A stretch of 64,000 nt of DNA, taken from CAVVFX01 sp963747535. GTDB taxonomy: Bacteria; Acidobacteriota; Terriglobia; Bryobacterales; Bryobacteraceae. The translations under genes were made by a program, and so were the position numbers. The stretch lies in assembly GCA_963747535.1 (NCBI GenBank), contig CAVVFX010000020.1, forward strand, positions 682,001 through 746,000, read 5' to 3'. How positions within the stretch are numbered: position 1 is the first letter of the stretch; each line of letters begins with the position of its first letter. Below the pieces are notes generated by a model, which worked only from the letters and a program-made list of their open reading frames with translations, was not told the DNA's origin and did no database searches. This document shows, one piece after another, positions 17,567-26,527 of the stretch.

Positions 17567-19867
17567 CTATCGATTGGGCTGAGCCTGTGGCAAGGCGAGT
17601 GTAGTCGGCGGGTTGGATATGCAATTACGGGGCGGCCCCGTGCATGAGGATACCTCTCCGACTACGTCTGAACTCACCGTGTTATTCGGGAACACTACCC
17701 AATACGGCAGCGTATTCGGGGCGAGGTTCGTATTAACCCAGGTGATGTACTGGTAGGGCAGGTAAATCTGTTGGTTGCACTGGGGCTGCTTTGGATTGCC
17801 GTTGGCATCGAGTTGGCCTTTGCTGTAGCACGTACCGTTGATGCATAGAGGACAGAAGTAGTAGCCAACCCCGCCGTACTGCTTGATGAGAACCGCGTCG
17901 CCAAGCCAGTGCGCTCCGCTGGGACCTGCCGCCGTGGTTAGGCCTACGCTGTTCCTAGTTGTGGAATTCCAGGGGGTATTGAGCGGCAGGGTGTAGGTGA
18001 TAGTGCCGCCGGTGGTGGTGGGGAGGACCTGATCGAGGGGCGGCGACACACGGTTCTGTGGAGATTGCTGGGAGCCGTTGTAGATGTTCCATTGCTGGAC
18101 CTGCCGCACCCAATAGGGATACGCGATCGCGCTTTTTGCATCCAGCATGTTCTTTCCGTTTGTGACGCCCGTTTGCGTTGGTAAGTTGAGTTGGCTATAG
18201 GTGCTTCCTGCATCAGACCCAGTCACGTAAGCCTGATAGAGGGCATATACATCACCCGTGTCGAGCGCTACAAGGCCGCCGAACCAGACGAGTTGTGCGT
18301 CGAGCACGTCGACGTTCATGCTTACCGGCAGCGCCCCACTCGAATCCGATGCCATGAACTGAAGGGTGTAGCTCCCTCGGGGCGTGGTGCTGGTAGCCGT
18401 AACTGCAACACTGGTCGAGCCAGACACCGGTGATTGTGCGAACGAGGCCGTTAAGCCCGCGGGCCATGTTGAAGAGTTCGTCCAACTCAGAGCTATTTGA
18501 GTCCCGCCTTGTGCGGTGATGCTGATGGGGACAGTCGTGGGCGATGAACCGCGCGTAATCGCCTTCCTCGGCGGGGTTGTGATGCTAAAGTCGAGTACGA
18601 TCGTTGCTAAGGATATCGTAAGGTACTGGGCTTGGTTGCCGGTCGAGCCCACGAGCGTAAGCGTCGTCGGTCCAGTCGAGGTCGCATATAGATCCACCGT
18701 GACGGTCCCCGGTCCTCCTGACCCGGTCGCGACGATGCCTGACGTCGCGGAGTAGAAAGATACGGTGCTGTTGAAGCCGTTGTAGCCCGTGACGGCGACG
18801 GGAATCGCTACGACGGGTCCACCGTTGGGCGAAACAGCGACTAGGCTGACGGAAGACGGTCCGCTGAGCGTGAATGTCGGAGTCGGGTTTGTGTTGGGCG
18901 TGTACATGCTCCACGTCCCTAAAGTTGTCCACGGCTCAGTCAGCCCGTCGACATCAGTCGCGTTGGCCATGATCGTGTAATTGCCGGCGCCGGTGCTGTT
19001 GTTGAACGTAACGTAGAACGACACCTGCAGCTCTGATCCCAGGTTCGTGATGTATCCGCTGCTCACAGTACAGACAATACTGGCTGAGGATTGGCCAGTC
19101 GACTCTACTTGCACGACTCCGTTGCTTGTATAGCTCACTGGGCATTGTTGAGTGACGTTGCCGTTTTGATCGGTCGCTGCAAACCAAACGAAGCCACTAT
19201 TGATGTTCTGCGCTCCGCGGGGGTCGGTGACGTAGACGAAGGTGTACTGTGGCGTGCCGGTGAGGAGCGGCCGGTAACCCGTCGTATTGCTGGTTCCTCC
19301 CAATGTAATCGGTGTCGTGTCCGGCGGGAAGGCGGCATTGTCATTGGCGATTCGGGCGTTTTGGTCGTTGTCGAATTCCTGGAGGGCGATGAATGCTTCG
19401 ACGATTTGTGAACGCGTGGTTCCAGAGAGCAACTGCGAGAGGTAGCTGTTCAGCCCGACTTGGTCAGGTGCGCGGTTGAGCGCGTTTTGGTAGAGATCTG
19501 TCAAGAATTGTGTATTACTCGGCGGCTGCCCATTCACGTAATATTTTGACTGATACTCACTTCCGGTGAGGAAGGAATTCACCATCTGGTCGCTGGTTTG
19601 ATTTCCTAAGTTGAGCGTATTGACCCACGCTAGCCAACCTGCCTCATCCGGATCGCGTCCTAGCACAGCGATGTAGATGCTGGTGACGAAGATGCCGTTA
19701 TCCGTCAGGTTGAGCGGGGGTGCGTTGATGGTGATTGGCAGGGTCGCGGTTTGGGTTACCCCTCCACCAGAGGCCGTAATTGTGATGGTGTAGGTGCCCG
19801 CCGTAGCCGTCGAGGTGGTGGTCGCGGTGATGGTTTGGTTAAATGGCGACGATCCGGAGACGGAGAC
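17567..19867 (-). CDS. C-terminal part of giant DUF4214/Ig protein, copy C (after in-frame TAG)
   Basis: About 766 codons remain open downstream of the TAG at 19868-19870 and in the same frame, beginning VSVSGSSPFNQT. They encode the rest of an Ig-like repeat, DUF4214 (LGRDPDEAGW, NALNRAPDQVGL), another Ig-like region and a tail unlike copies A and B. The tail starts at ITTPPRKAITRGSS and holds two cysteine-rich spots (FCPLCINGTC and SSCTGPPRNC). The only start codon near the front is a GTG inside DUF4214, with no signal peptide. It makes sense only as the continuation of the upstream part, by read-through or as a decaying gene. It lacks the glycine-rich region. Confidence 0.6.
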   Translation of the reverse strand, partial: VSVSGSSPFNQTITATTTSTATAGTYTITITASGGGVTQTATLPITINAPPLNLTDNGIFVTSIYIAVLGRDPDEAGWLAWVNTLNLGNQTSDQMVNSFLTGSEYQSKYYVNGQPPSNTQFLTDLYQNALNRAPDQVGLNSYLSQLLSGTTRSQIVEAFIALQEFDNDQNARIANDNAAFPPDTTPITLGGTSNTTGYRPLLTGTPQYTFVYVTDPRGAQNINSGFVWFAATDQNGNVTQQCPVSYTSNGVVQVESTGQSSASIVCTVSSGYITNLGSELQVSFYVTFNNSTGAGNYTIMANATDVDGLTEPWTTLGTWSMYTPNTNPTPTFTLSGPSSVSLVAVSPNGGPVVAIPVAVTGYNGFNSTVSFYSATSGIVATGSGGPGTVTVDLYATSTGPTTLTLVGSTGNQAQYLTISLATIVLDFSITTPPRKAITRGSSPTTVPISITAQGGTQIALSWTNSSTWPAGLTASFAQSPVSGSTSVAVTATSTTPRGSYTLQFMASDSSGALPVSMNVDVLDAQLVWFGGLVALDTGDVYALYQAYVTGSDAGSTYSQLNLPTQTGVTNGKNMLDAKSAIAYPYWVRQVQQWNIYNGSQQSPQNRVSPPLDQVLPTTTGGTITYTLPLNTPWNSTTRNSVGLTTAAGPSGAHWLGDAVLIKQYGGVGYYFCPLCINGTCYSKGQLDANGNPKQPQCNQQIYLPYQYITWVNTNLAPNTLPYWVVFPNNTVSSDVVGEVSSCTGPPRNCISNPPTTLALPQAQPNR

Positions 19868-21100
19868 CTAACCTGGTGAGAAGGTCAGTCCCGATGGTCC
19901 GCCGCTGTAAGACAGTGACACTGATGAACTGAACCCATTCTGAGCTTGGAGCGTCTCCACGAAGGTCGTATTGGCCCCCTGCCCGAGCATGAGCGACGTG
20001 GGCGATGGTGGACTTATCGTGAAGGTCTCCACACTGACACCCAATGTGGCCGTTTGGGTGACTCCTCCCCCCGATGCCGTGATCGTGACGGTGTAATTGC
20101 CGGGCGCTGTCCCCGTAGCGACATTGGCATTGATGGTCTGGTTGATTGGCGAGGAGCCGGAAACATTTAAGGATGATGGAGAAAACGTCAGGCCGGCTGG
20201 TCCTCCAGTGTAGGAAAGCGAGACGGACGAGTTGAAGCCGTTCTGGGGCTGGAAGGTTTCCGTAAACGTAGTGGCCCCTCCAGTTACGAGTGTAAACGAG
20301 GATGGCGACGGCGTGCTCATTGTGAAAGCTGGAACGGCCTGGGTGACCGTCCATGTCCCCATTGTGGCCCATGGAGAGAGGACCCCGGAGCCGTCGAATA
20401 CGTTCGCAATCACCTGATAAGCACCCGCGGTGAAAAAGGTGACGTTCACTGTGACGGTGACGCCGCCTGATCCGATCGTCACGGACGGGTTAGAGTTGTT
20501 AATCGCGGTAATGGCGCATACGTTGTCGCTGATCGATCCATTCCCCGGGAGCGTCATCGACTGGTTGGACGATGTGGCATCGGCAAGGCTCACCAGGGCC
20601 GGACTTACCGTGAAACCGATCGGGCACTGCTGGGTGATGTTGCCGTACGCATCGGTGATCAGAAATGTGATGTTACCGCCCGCTATTGCGGGAGGGCCTT
20701 CGGGGTCTGGGATGGTAAGGCTGATGTTTTGCGCGTTTGCGGCGCCGGTTGTCTGGTTCCCGTTGAGCTGGCTTTGCAGGGTAGGCGGTTGGGCGATGTA
20801 CCCGTAGAATGTGCTTCCTGGGAACACGTGGAAGCCTGGCTGCAAGATGATGGAGGAACCGGCTTGGAGATACGCGCTCGCCTGGGTCGAACTACTGCCA
20901 ACGATAAAGGTAGTCGCGTCAATGGTGCTGCTGGCTTCGTAAGTCGCTGTGCCAGTTCCCACCGTGATGTTCTGCAGGTTCAAGTTTGTCGGCAGGGTCT
21001 GCGCCGGCAGCTGGACAGGCGACCAGGCGAGCACGCTGATGCAAAGCGCAACTTGGTATAAGTTAATACGACCTGTTAACCCTTTTGTTAACGTTGCCAC
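19868..21100 (-). CDS. N-terminal part of giant DUF4214/Ig protein, copy C (ends at TAG)
   Basis: 410 codons. The GTG start at 21100 is preceded by AAGGAG at 8 nt and aligns with the start of copy A (VATLTKGLTG against MATLITRLYG); a longer reading to 21169 is unlikely. A signal peptide ends near PAQ. The beta-rich module, the Ig-like region and almost two Ig repeats follow, then TAG at FSPG. Copies A and B have TCC (Ser) at that codon. The truncated product would be secreted but lack DUF4214 and the tail. Confidence 0.65.
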   Translation of the reverse strand: MATLTKGLTGRINLYQVALCISVLAWSPVQLPAQTLPTNLNLQNITVGTGTATYEASSTIDATTFIVGSSSTQASAYLQAGSSIILQPGFHVFPGSTFYGYIAQPPTLQSQLNGNQTTGAANAQNISLTIPDPEGPPAIAGGNITFLITDAYGNITQQCPIGFTVSPALVSLADATSSNQSMTLPGNGSISDNVCAITAINNSNPSVTIGSGGVTVTVNVTFFTAGAYQVIANVFDGSGVLSPWATMGTWTVTQAVPAFTMSTPSPSSFTLVTGGATTFTETFQPQNGFNSSVSLSYTGGPAGLTFSPSSLNVSGSSPINQTINANVATGTAPGNYTVTITASGGGVTQTATLGVSVETFTISPPSPTSLMLGQGANTTFVETLQAQNGFSSSVSLSYSGGPSGLTFSPG

Positions 21101-21175
21101 TCCACCTTCTCCTTTTGACAACTCCTCACCACCACTCCGTTCGGAATGATTGCCGTTCGCTGATGCCAAAACGGC

Positions 21176-21895
21176 CTAATTCTTGCCCGTTATCGTGAAT
21201 GCAAATTGCGCCGCCGCAACCGCAGTACTGGCCACCTGGACGGGTCCAGTGAATCCTGTGGCTGGCACAGCATGGCCGCTTGAATCCTGCATCGTGAACT
21301 GCTGGCTGCGCACGATCAGGGTGTGTTGCAAATCGAAGGGCACCGTCAGTACGTATACTCGGCCAACCGCATTGGCCGATGCGACGTGCGCATAGTAGTA
21401 TGCTTTATTTGACGTAAGCGCGAGTACTTCCACATCATGCGTGACCGCTGCCGGGCTGGCCGGCAAGAACTGGTTCGGATCGTTGATCTGGACCTGCACG
21501 ACCGCGCCTTTCCTCATCACGATCTTCTGGCCAGCTACGGTCGAGCCGGTACTCAGCGGGACCACGGGGGGCGCCGCCGCCCAATGGCACGGGTCTAACC
21601 ACCCGGACGTCGTCGTTTGCGCGCAAAGCACATATAGTCCGCCCGCCAGGCCGGGTATGCTGAATGCACCTTTGGCGTCGCTCAGCACCGTACTCGACAC
21701 TTTGCTGACCAGCGTCGGCGGAGCCTTCGTTGCCTGGCTGGTCTGCTTCAATCCTGCAAACACGCGAGCCCCCGGAATCGGCGAACCGTTGTCCCCGACC
21801 ACCGTACCGGAAATCGATCCCGTAGTTGATTGTGCGATGGCTGAGATCGCCGCGAGGAAAAGTCCAGCGAAAACCTGATATCCGCGAATGATCAT
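21176..21895 (-). CDS. Secreted carboxypeptidase-regulatory-like protein, copy C
   Basis: 239 aa, paralogue of the gene at 5167-5886 and nearly identical in sequence. It has a signal peptide (MIIRGYQVFAGLFLAAISAIAQ), a GSISGTVVGDNGSPIPGARV regulatory-like fold and a beta-rich remainder ending FAFTITGKN. It starts 21 bp after the S74-like fibre gene and ends 75 bp before the giant gene, so the three form a probable operon. Differences from the paralogue cluster in the segment around NDPNQFLPASPAAV. The role, for example carrying or anchoring the giant protein, is inference. Confidence 0.8.
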   Translation of the reverse strand: MIIRGYQVFAGLFLAAISAIAQSTTGSISGTVVGDNGSPIPGARVFAGLKQTSQATKAPPTLVSKVSSTVLSDAKGAFSIPGLAGGLYVLCAQTTTSGWLDPCHWAAAPPVVPLSTGSTVAGQKIVMRKGAVVQVQINDPNQFLPASPAAVTHDVEVLALTSNKAYYYAHVASANAVGRVYVLTVPFDLQHTLIVRSQQFTMQDSSGHAVPATGFTGPVQVASTAVAAAQFAFTITGKN

Positions 21896-21916
21896 CTCAA
21901 TGTCCTGTTCAGAATT

Positions 21917-22879
21917 TCATTTGGGTGCGCTTTCGCTCGTTCGGTCGACGTGCGTAAGCTGCTCTCGTAATTCCTTCACCTGTTGTTCCAAGCGATTATT
22001 GCGTTCCTCAGCCTGAATCACGTGGAGAGTAAGCTCCTCGATTTTGGCCAGAAGCTTGGTCTGCATGTCGCCGACGCCGATGCCCTTCTCCTTGACGTCG
22101 GCTGCGGAGGGGATGTCGGGGAGATGGTGATGCTCCTCTATGTAGGCTTTGACCTCGTTGAGTGGCTGGAGCCTGTAATCCGGTCCGAAAACGTAATCCG
22201 CGCCGGTCGAGGTAATGACGACTTCTTCCGCGCCAATCGTACCGGCTACATGCAGCATGTGCTGTGGGTTCGTAGTGCCGATGCCCACGTTACCGCCATC
22301 CGGCTGGAGTACCAGGTTTTTCGGAGCAACGCCCGTGTTGTTTGCGACGATATAGGCAAAATCGGAGGTCAGCGAATACCCCAACCTCAGGCCGCTGCCC
22401 GAGCCGTTGCCCGGGTCCCAGCTTTGCGCGTTATTCGCAGGGAAGAACATCTGGCCATTCACGGTCAACACAGAGGTGGGGTTTATCGTTCCGATCCCAA
22501 CGTTGCCTCCCAGGGGGTTCAAAGATATGGGTTGTGCCGTGCTTACGTCGGAGCGTGCCTGAATCCAGTAGCCATACGGCGCGGCCCCGAGCCACCCGAA
22601 CGCCAGCTCGACGTTGTAAGGTACGTCGAGCCCGAACATTGTGGAGCCCGAGTGATAGGTTAACGAAGGGCTCCCATTGTCGTAGCTCGACACATGCAAT
22701 GGATAGTAAGGCGTTGTCGTTCCAATCCCGGCATCGCCGGAAGCGGGGAAAACATTAGTGGCCTGGCCCCACAAGGGAACTCCCAGCATGACGACACAAC
22801 TAAGCACTCCGGCCGGACTGTATCCAAGAATTCGATTCGCCAGTCGGCACTGGGCACCAGTTGCGAGGATGGATCTCAT
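21917..22879 (-). CDS. Secreted S74-like coiled-coil fibre protein
   Basis: 320 aa from the ATG at 22879 (AAAGG 7 nt upstream); longer in-frame starts up to 23080 give no signal peptide at the right place. A signal sequence ends near VPLWGQA. The body has fibre-type beta repeats (NVGIGT.NP followed by LxVxG) as in tail-fibre proteins. The C-terminus has the conserved block DYVFGPDYRLQPLNEVKAYI, LPDIPSA, GIGVGDMQTKLLAKIEEL and a coiled coil. This C-terminal block is widespread in Bacteroidota and Acidobacteriota and resembles S74 chaperone-type trimerisation ends; self-cleavage cannot be judged by eye. It is the first gene of the copy-C operon, and its tail survives in copy A. Confidence 0.75.
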   Translation of the reverse strand: MRSILATGAQCRLANRILGYSPAGVLSCVVMLGVPLWGQATNVFPASGDAGIGTTTPYYPLHVSSYDNGSPSLTYHSGSTMFGLDVPYNVELAFGWLGAAPYGYWIQARSDVSTAQPISLNPLGGNVGIGTINPTSVLTVNGQMFFPANNAQSWDPGNGSGSGLRLGYSLTSDFAYIVANNTGVAPKNLVLQPDGGNVGIGTTNPQHMLHVAGTIGAEEVVITSTGADYVFGPDYRLQPLNEVKAYIEEHHHLPDIPSAADVKEKGIGVGDMQTKLLAKIEELTLHVIQAEERNNRLEQQVKELREQLTHVDRTSESAPK

Positions 22880-23801
22880 CGTTTGACCTTTCATTACATG
22901 ATTTGCGGACTTGGCTGTCATGGCTCTCGGTGCGATCTGCCCATCACCGTGTACGCGAATTGAGGGGAAGACAGCGCCGGCGGAAATTTGCAGCGGCTGG
23001 GCGCATCTGGCTGGCAGGATCGCCGCGCCAGGCGCCGTCAACTGATGAACATGACTCGTACGGTTGTCTTCATGTCTCATCGGCCCTTCTTTCTCTCACC
23101 TCGGCCCGCGTGGGCCCGCAGGGTTCAATTAGTAGGCGATATGCTTTACGAATGTATTGTGCGGTAAATCCCCCCCCCCCTCTGACAAGGGATAACTTGG
23201 CAGTTTACCGTTACATCCCGGAAAACAGCCAAACTTCAGCCATGACGCTCCAATTTCACAGCGGCTCCCCGATAACAACACCTTTTCAGATCTATCTCTC
23301 TTAAAATCATTAAGCCCCCTATCCGGCGCCCAGCCCGCTCTGCTACCGTCGAATCAGGAGAGCAAAAGTGTCGTTGATCCGAACCCTCAGGAACTGTAGC
23401 GGCGGCGCGTCCGCGCAAAAGAACTCGACGACCAGACCGGAAATGAAAACGCCCCTCACCCCCAATTGCTTTTTCTTATCCGCGTTCATCCGCGTTCATC
23501 TGCGGCCAATTGGCTTTCCGAACGGCGCGCCGGGAGAAATTCCTCTCGAAAAGATACACGATCAAACCCACTTAACTTTTCCTTTATGCTTCATGGCAGT
23601 CTGTAAAGAAAGTAGATACCCCCGACACCACCGTTCAGCGTTAATCTTCAGGCATTTCGAAAACACTAAAATTTCCATTGAACCCACTTTAGCTTTCCCT
23701 TATGCCAGAGACGCTCCCGTCTCGCGTTGCATTGAGCGTGGCACGCGGCATGCGTTTGCCGTTGATCCTGTTGCGCCGCCCCCGGGGAGATAATAATCGA
23801 C
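22880..23801. other. Long intergenic region between divergent genes
   Basis: 922 bp without a convincing gene. It should hold the promoter of the copy-C operon (minus) and of the lyase gene (plus). It contains a run of 11 C (23170-23180), a repeated CCGCGTTCAT word (about 23480-23500) and a 25-bp direct repeat at 23565-23589 and 23681-23705. Open frames across it on either strand have no protein-like features. Confidence 0.6.
23565..23705. repeat. 25-bp direct repeat upstream of the lyase gene
   Basis: 23565-23589 and 23681-23705 match at 21 of 25 positions; both start AACCCACTT and end with TTATGC. They are 116 bp apart and the second ends 96 bp before the lyase start. They could be two binding sites for one regulator or a duplication scar. 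Confidence 0.5.
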
Positions 23802-26486
23802 ATGTCCAACCTAACGCGACGGCAGGCCATCGGCGTGATGGCGGCGACTCCGCTTGCGGCACAGTCCTCCGCGGCACTAGACCAGCTACCCTCCCTCTCG
23901 TGGCTGGGCGGAACAGCGCCCGAACGTCAGGCCGGCGTCAGTTGGGGCGTCCCGTGGGCTCGCGGCGCGATGAAAAATGGACAGCGCTTCGCGCTCGCTT
24001 CGCCGGACGGCAAGCCGCTTCCCTTGCAGAGTTGGACGCTCGCGTATTGGCCCGACGGCTCTATTAAATGGACCGGCTTCGCCACCGTAGCAGGACTGGG
24101 GAACGCCGGCGAGTTTCGCCTCTCGACAGGACAGCCGGTCGAACCCGCGGCGCCTCTTCACCTGACGCAGAATGCCGCCGCGATCGATATCGACACCGGG
24201 CGCCTGAAGTGCCGGGTGGGAACTCGCGGTGCGGCGCTCATCGAATCGATGTCTGTCGAAGGACGCGAAGTTGCGCGTAACGGCCGCTTGCAGTGCAGTC
24301 TCGAAGACCGGTCCCAAATCGAGAACAATCGCGCCCTGCGCTACGAAGACTTCGTCAGCGAGATCGGGAAGACCACGGTCGAGCTATCGGGACCGGTGCG
24401 CGCCACGATCAAGATCGAAGGCGTCCACAAGGCCGTGAAGAGCTCGCGCGAGTGGTTGCCTTTTATCGTCCGGCTCTACTTCTATGCAGGTGAAGAGGCA
24501 GTACGAATGGTCCACACCATCGTCTTCGACGGCGACGACCAGCAGGATTTTATCAGCGGCCTCGGGCTGAGCCTGGATGTGCCTCTACGGGAGCAGGTGC
24601 ACAATCGCCACGTACGGTTCACCGGCGAAGGCGATGGCGTGTGGGCGGAGTCGACCCAGCCGGTGAGCGGAAGGCGCGCCCTGATGATCAACGGCCAAAA
24701 TGCCTTGGCTGATCAGGTGGCGGGCAAGCGTTTACCCAACAAAGAGCAACTGCCGCAGCGCGATCAGACTCTGCTCAACGATTGGGCGGTTTGGGATTCT
24801 TTCAAGCTGGTGCAGCCCAACGCGGATGGCTTCACGGTCCAGAAGCGTACCAATCCGCAGAGTTGCTGGCTGAATTGCGGAGCCGGCAAACGCGCGTCTG
24901 GGATGGCGTTCGTGGGAGACGTGTCGGGCGGGCTGGGAATCGCCATCCGGAATTTCTGGCAATCCTATCCGGCATCTCTGGAGATTCGCAGCGCAGCGAG
25001 CGGCGTCTCGCAGTTGCATGCCTGGCTGTGGTCGCCGGACGCGCCTGCCATGGACCTTCGCCATTACGACACCAAGGCCCACGGACTCGACTCTTCCTAT
25101 GAAGACGTACAGCCGGGATTCAGCACACCGCACGGCGTAGCACGCACTAGCGAACTGATGCTGTATCCCAGCGCCGGTCTGCCGGCCAAAGAAGATATGG
25201 TCAAGCAGTCGCTTATGGCCGCGCATCCTCCGCTGCTCGTGTGCACGCCGCAGTATTTGCATGCCGCGCAAGCATTCGGCGTTTGGAGTCTGCCGGACCG
25301 GTCGTCACCGGCCAGGAGATGGGTGGAAGAGCGACTCGATGCTGCGTTCGCGTTCTATCAGAAGGAGGTCGAGCAGCGCCACTGGTACGGCTTCTGGGAC
25401 TACGGCGACATCATGCACACCTACGAAGCCGCTCGCCACACCTGGCGCTACGACGTCGGCGGCATGGCGTGGGACAACTCCGAACTGGTTCCCGATATGT
25501 GGCTGTGGTACAGCTTCGCGCGCACCGGACGCGCCGACATCTTTCGCATGGCGGAAGCCATGACGCGCCACACCGGCGAGGTCGACACGTATCACCTCGG
25601 ACGTTTCGCGCACCTCGGTTCCCGGCACAATGTGCGGCACTGGGGATGCGGAGCAAAAGAGGCTCGCATCAGCCAGGCGGCGTTGCGGCGTTTCTATTAT
25701 TACTTCACCACCGACGAGCGCGCCGGCGACGTGATGCATGAGCAGGCCGATGCCGACTTGACCTATCTCACGCTCGATCCCATGCGCCTGGCTTCGCCGC
25801 AAGTGGGTCCCAGGAAATATCCCGCGCGTATCCGCGGAGGTCCGGACTGGCTCGCATGTGTAGGGAATTGGATAACGGAGTGGGAACGCACCGGCAATAC
25901 TAAATATCGCGACAAAATTCTCGCTGGGATCGAGTCTATTGCGGCGATGCCTTATGGCTTCCTGTCGGGACCGAATGCGTTGTACGGCTATGATCCCGCG
26001 ACCAATAAGTTATACACGTTGGAGGCTGATCCGTTCGGGTCCTATAACCTGCAAGTGATCATGGGCGGCGCGGAAGTAGCGATGGAACTCGAAGCCCTGC
26101 TCCAGAATCCTCAGTGGAGCACGCTGTGGCTGCAGTACTGCCGGCTGGTGGGCGCGCCGAAGGACGTGGTGAAGCGCGACATGACGACGCACAACGAGGA
26201 TCCGGGCAACCCTCGCGGCGGCGCCGGAAGTAACGGCCGCCTGGCGGCGTACGCGTATCTCAAGACGAAAGATACCAGGTGGGCCGACCGCGCATGGAAT
26301 CAACTGTTGCGCGCACCGGCGTTTGCGTCACGCGCAGTGAAAGGTCCGGACGTGCTGAATGATATCGATGAAGTGCCCATGCTGTCGACTAATAGCACAG
26401 CACAATGGTGTCTGAATGCGATCGAGGTGCTGGCCATGGCGGGAGATCGCGCGCCGGCGGATTTCGACCCTACTCGGCGCGCCTGA
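23802..26486 (+). CDS. Tat-exported exo-rhamnogalacturonan lyase-like protein (YetA / PL26-like)
   Basis: 894 aa. A twin-arginine signal (TRRQAIG, Arg6-Arg7, cut after LAAQSSA) is followed by an N-terminal beta region with WGVPWARGAM and LAYWPDGSIKWTGF, typical of YetA-like / PcRGLX proteins. A middle beta domain and a C-terminal alpha/alpha-barrel-like half come next (HWYGFWDYGDIMHTYE, WDNSELVPDMWLWY, HWGCGAKEARISQAALRRFYYYF). The length fits the PL26 group (about 900 aa), whose known members cleave rhamnogalacturonan from the end by beta-elimination. The assignment rests on motif memory, so the exact substrate is uncertain. The next gene starts 41 bp on and is a transporter of unrelated type. 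Confidence 0.6.
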   Translation: MSNLTRRQAIGVMAATPLAAQSSAALDQLPSLSWLGGTAPERQAGVSWGVPWARGAMKNGQRFALASPDGKPLPLQSWTLAYWPDGSIKWTGFATVAGLGNAGEFRLSTGQPVEPAAPLHLTQNAAAIDIDTGRLKCRVGTRGAALIESMSVEGREVARNGRLQCSLEDRSQIENNRALRYEDFVSEIGKTTVELSGPVRATIKIEGVHKAVKSSREWLPFIVRLYFYAGEEAVRMVHTIVFDGDDQQDFISGLGLSLDVPLREQVHNRHVRFTGEGDGVWAESTQPVSGRRALMINGQNALADQVAGKRLPNKEQLPQRDQTLLNDWAVWDSFKLVQPNADGFTVQKRTNPQSCWLNCGAGKRASGMAFVGDVSGGLGIAIRNFWQSYPASLEIRSAASGVSQLHAWLWSPDAPAMDLRHYDTKAHGLDSSYEDVQPGFSTPHGVARTSELMLYPSAGLPAKEDMVKQSLMAAHPPLLVCTPQYLHAAQAFGVWSLPDRSSPARRWVEERLDAAFAFYQKEVEQRHWYGFWDYGDIMHTYEAARHTWRYDVGGMAWDNSELVPDMWLWYSFARTGRADIFRMAEAMTRHTGEVDTYHLGRFAHLGSRHNVRHWGCGAKEARISQAALRRFYYYFTTDERAGDVMHEQADADLTYLTLDPMRLASPQVGPRKYPARIRGGPDWLACVGNWITEWERTGNTKYRDKILAGIESIAAMPYGFLSGPNALYGYDPATNKLYTLEADPFGSYNLQVIMGGAEVAMELEALLQNPQWSTLWLQYCRLVGAPKDVVKRDMTTHNEDPGNPRGGAGSNGRLAAYAYLKTKDTRWADRAWNQLLRAPAFASRAVKGPDVLNDIDEVPMLSTNSTAQWCLNAIEVLAMAGDRAPADFDPTRRA

Positions 26487-26527
26487 CGCAATCGAACCAG
26501 GACATAGGCGATAATGAACTTCCAAAC

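Noticed and set aside
7..22879. CRISPR-like or satellite repeat array
   Set aside because: The repeats are long coding duplications with divergent ends and no short regularly spaced units.
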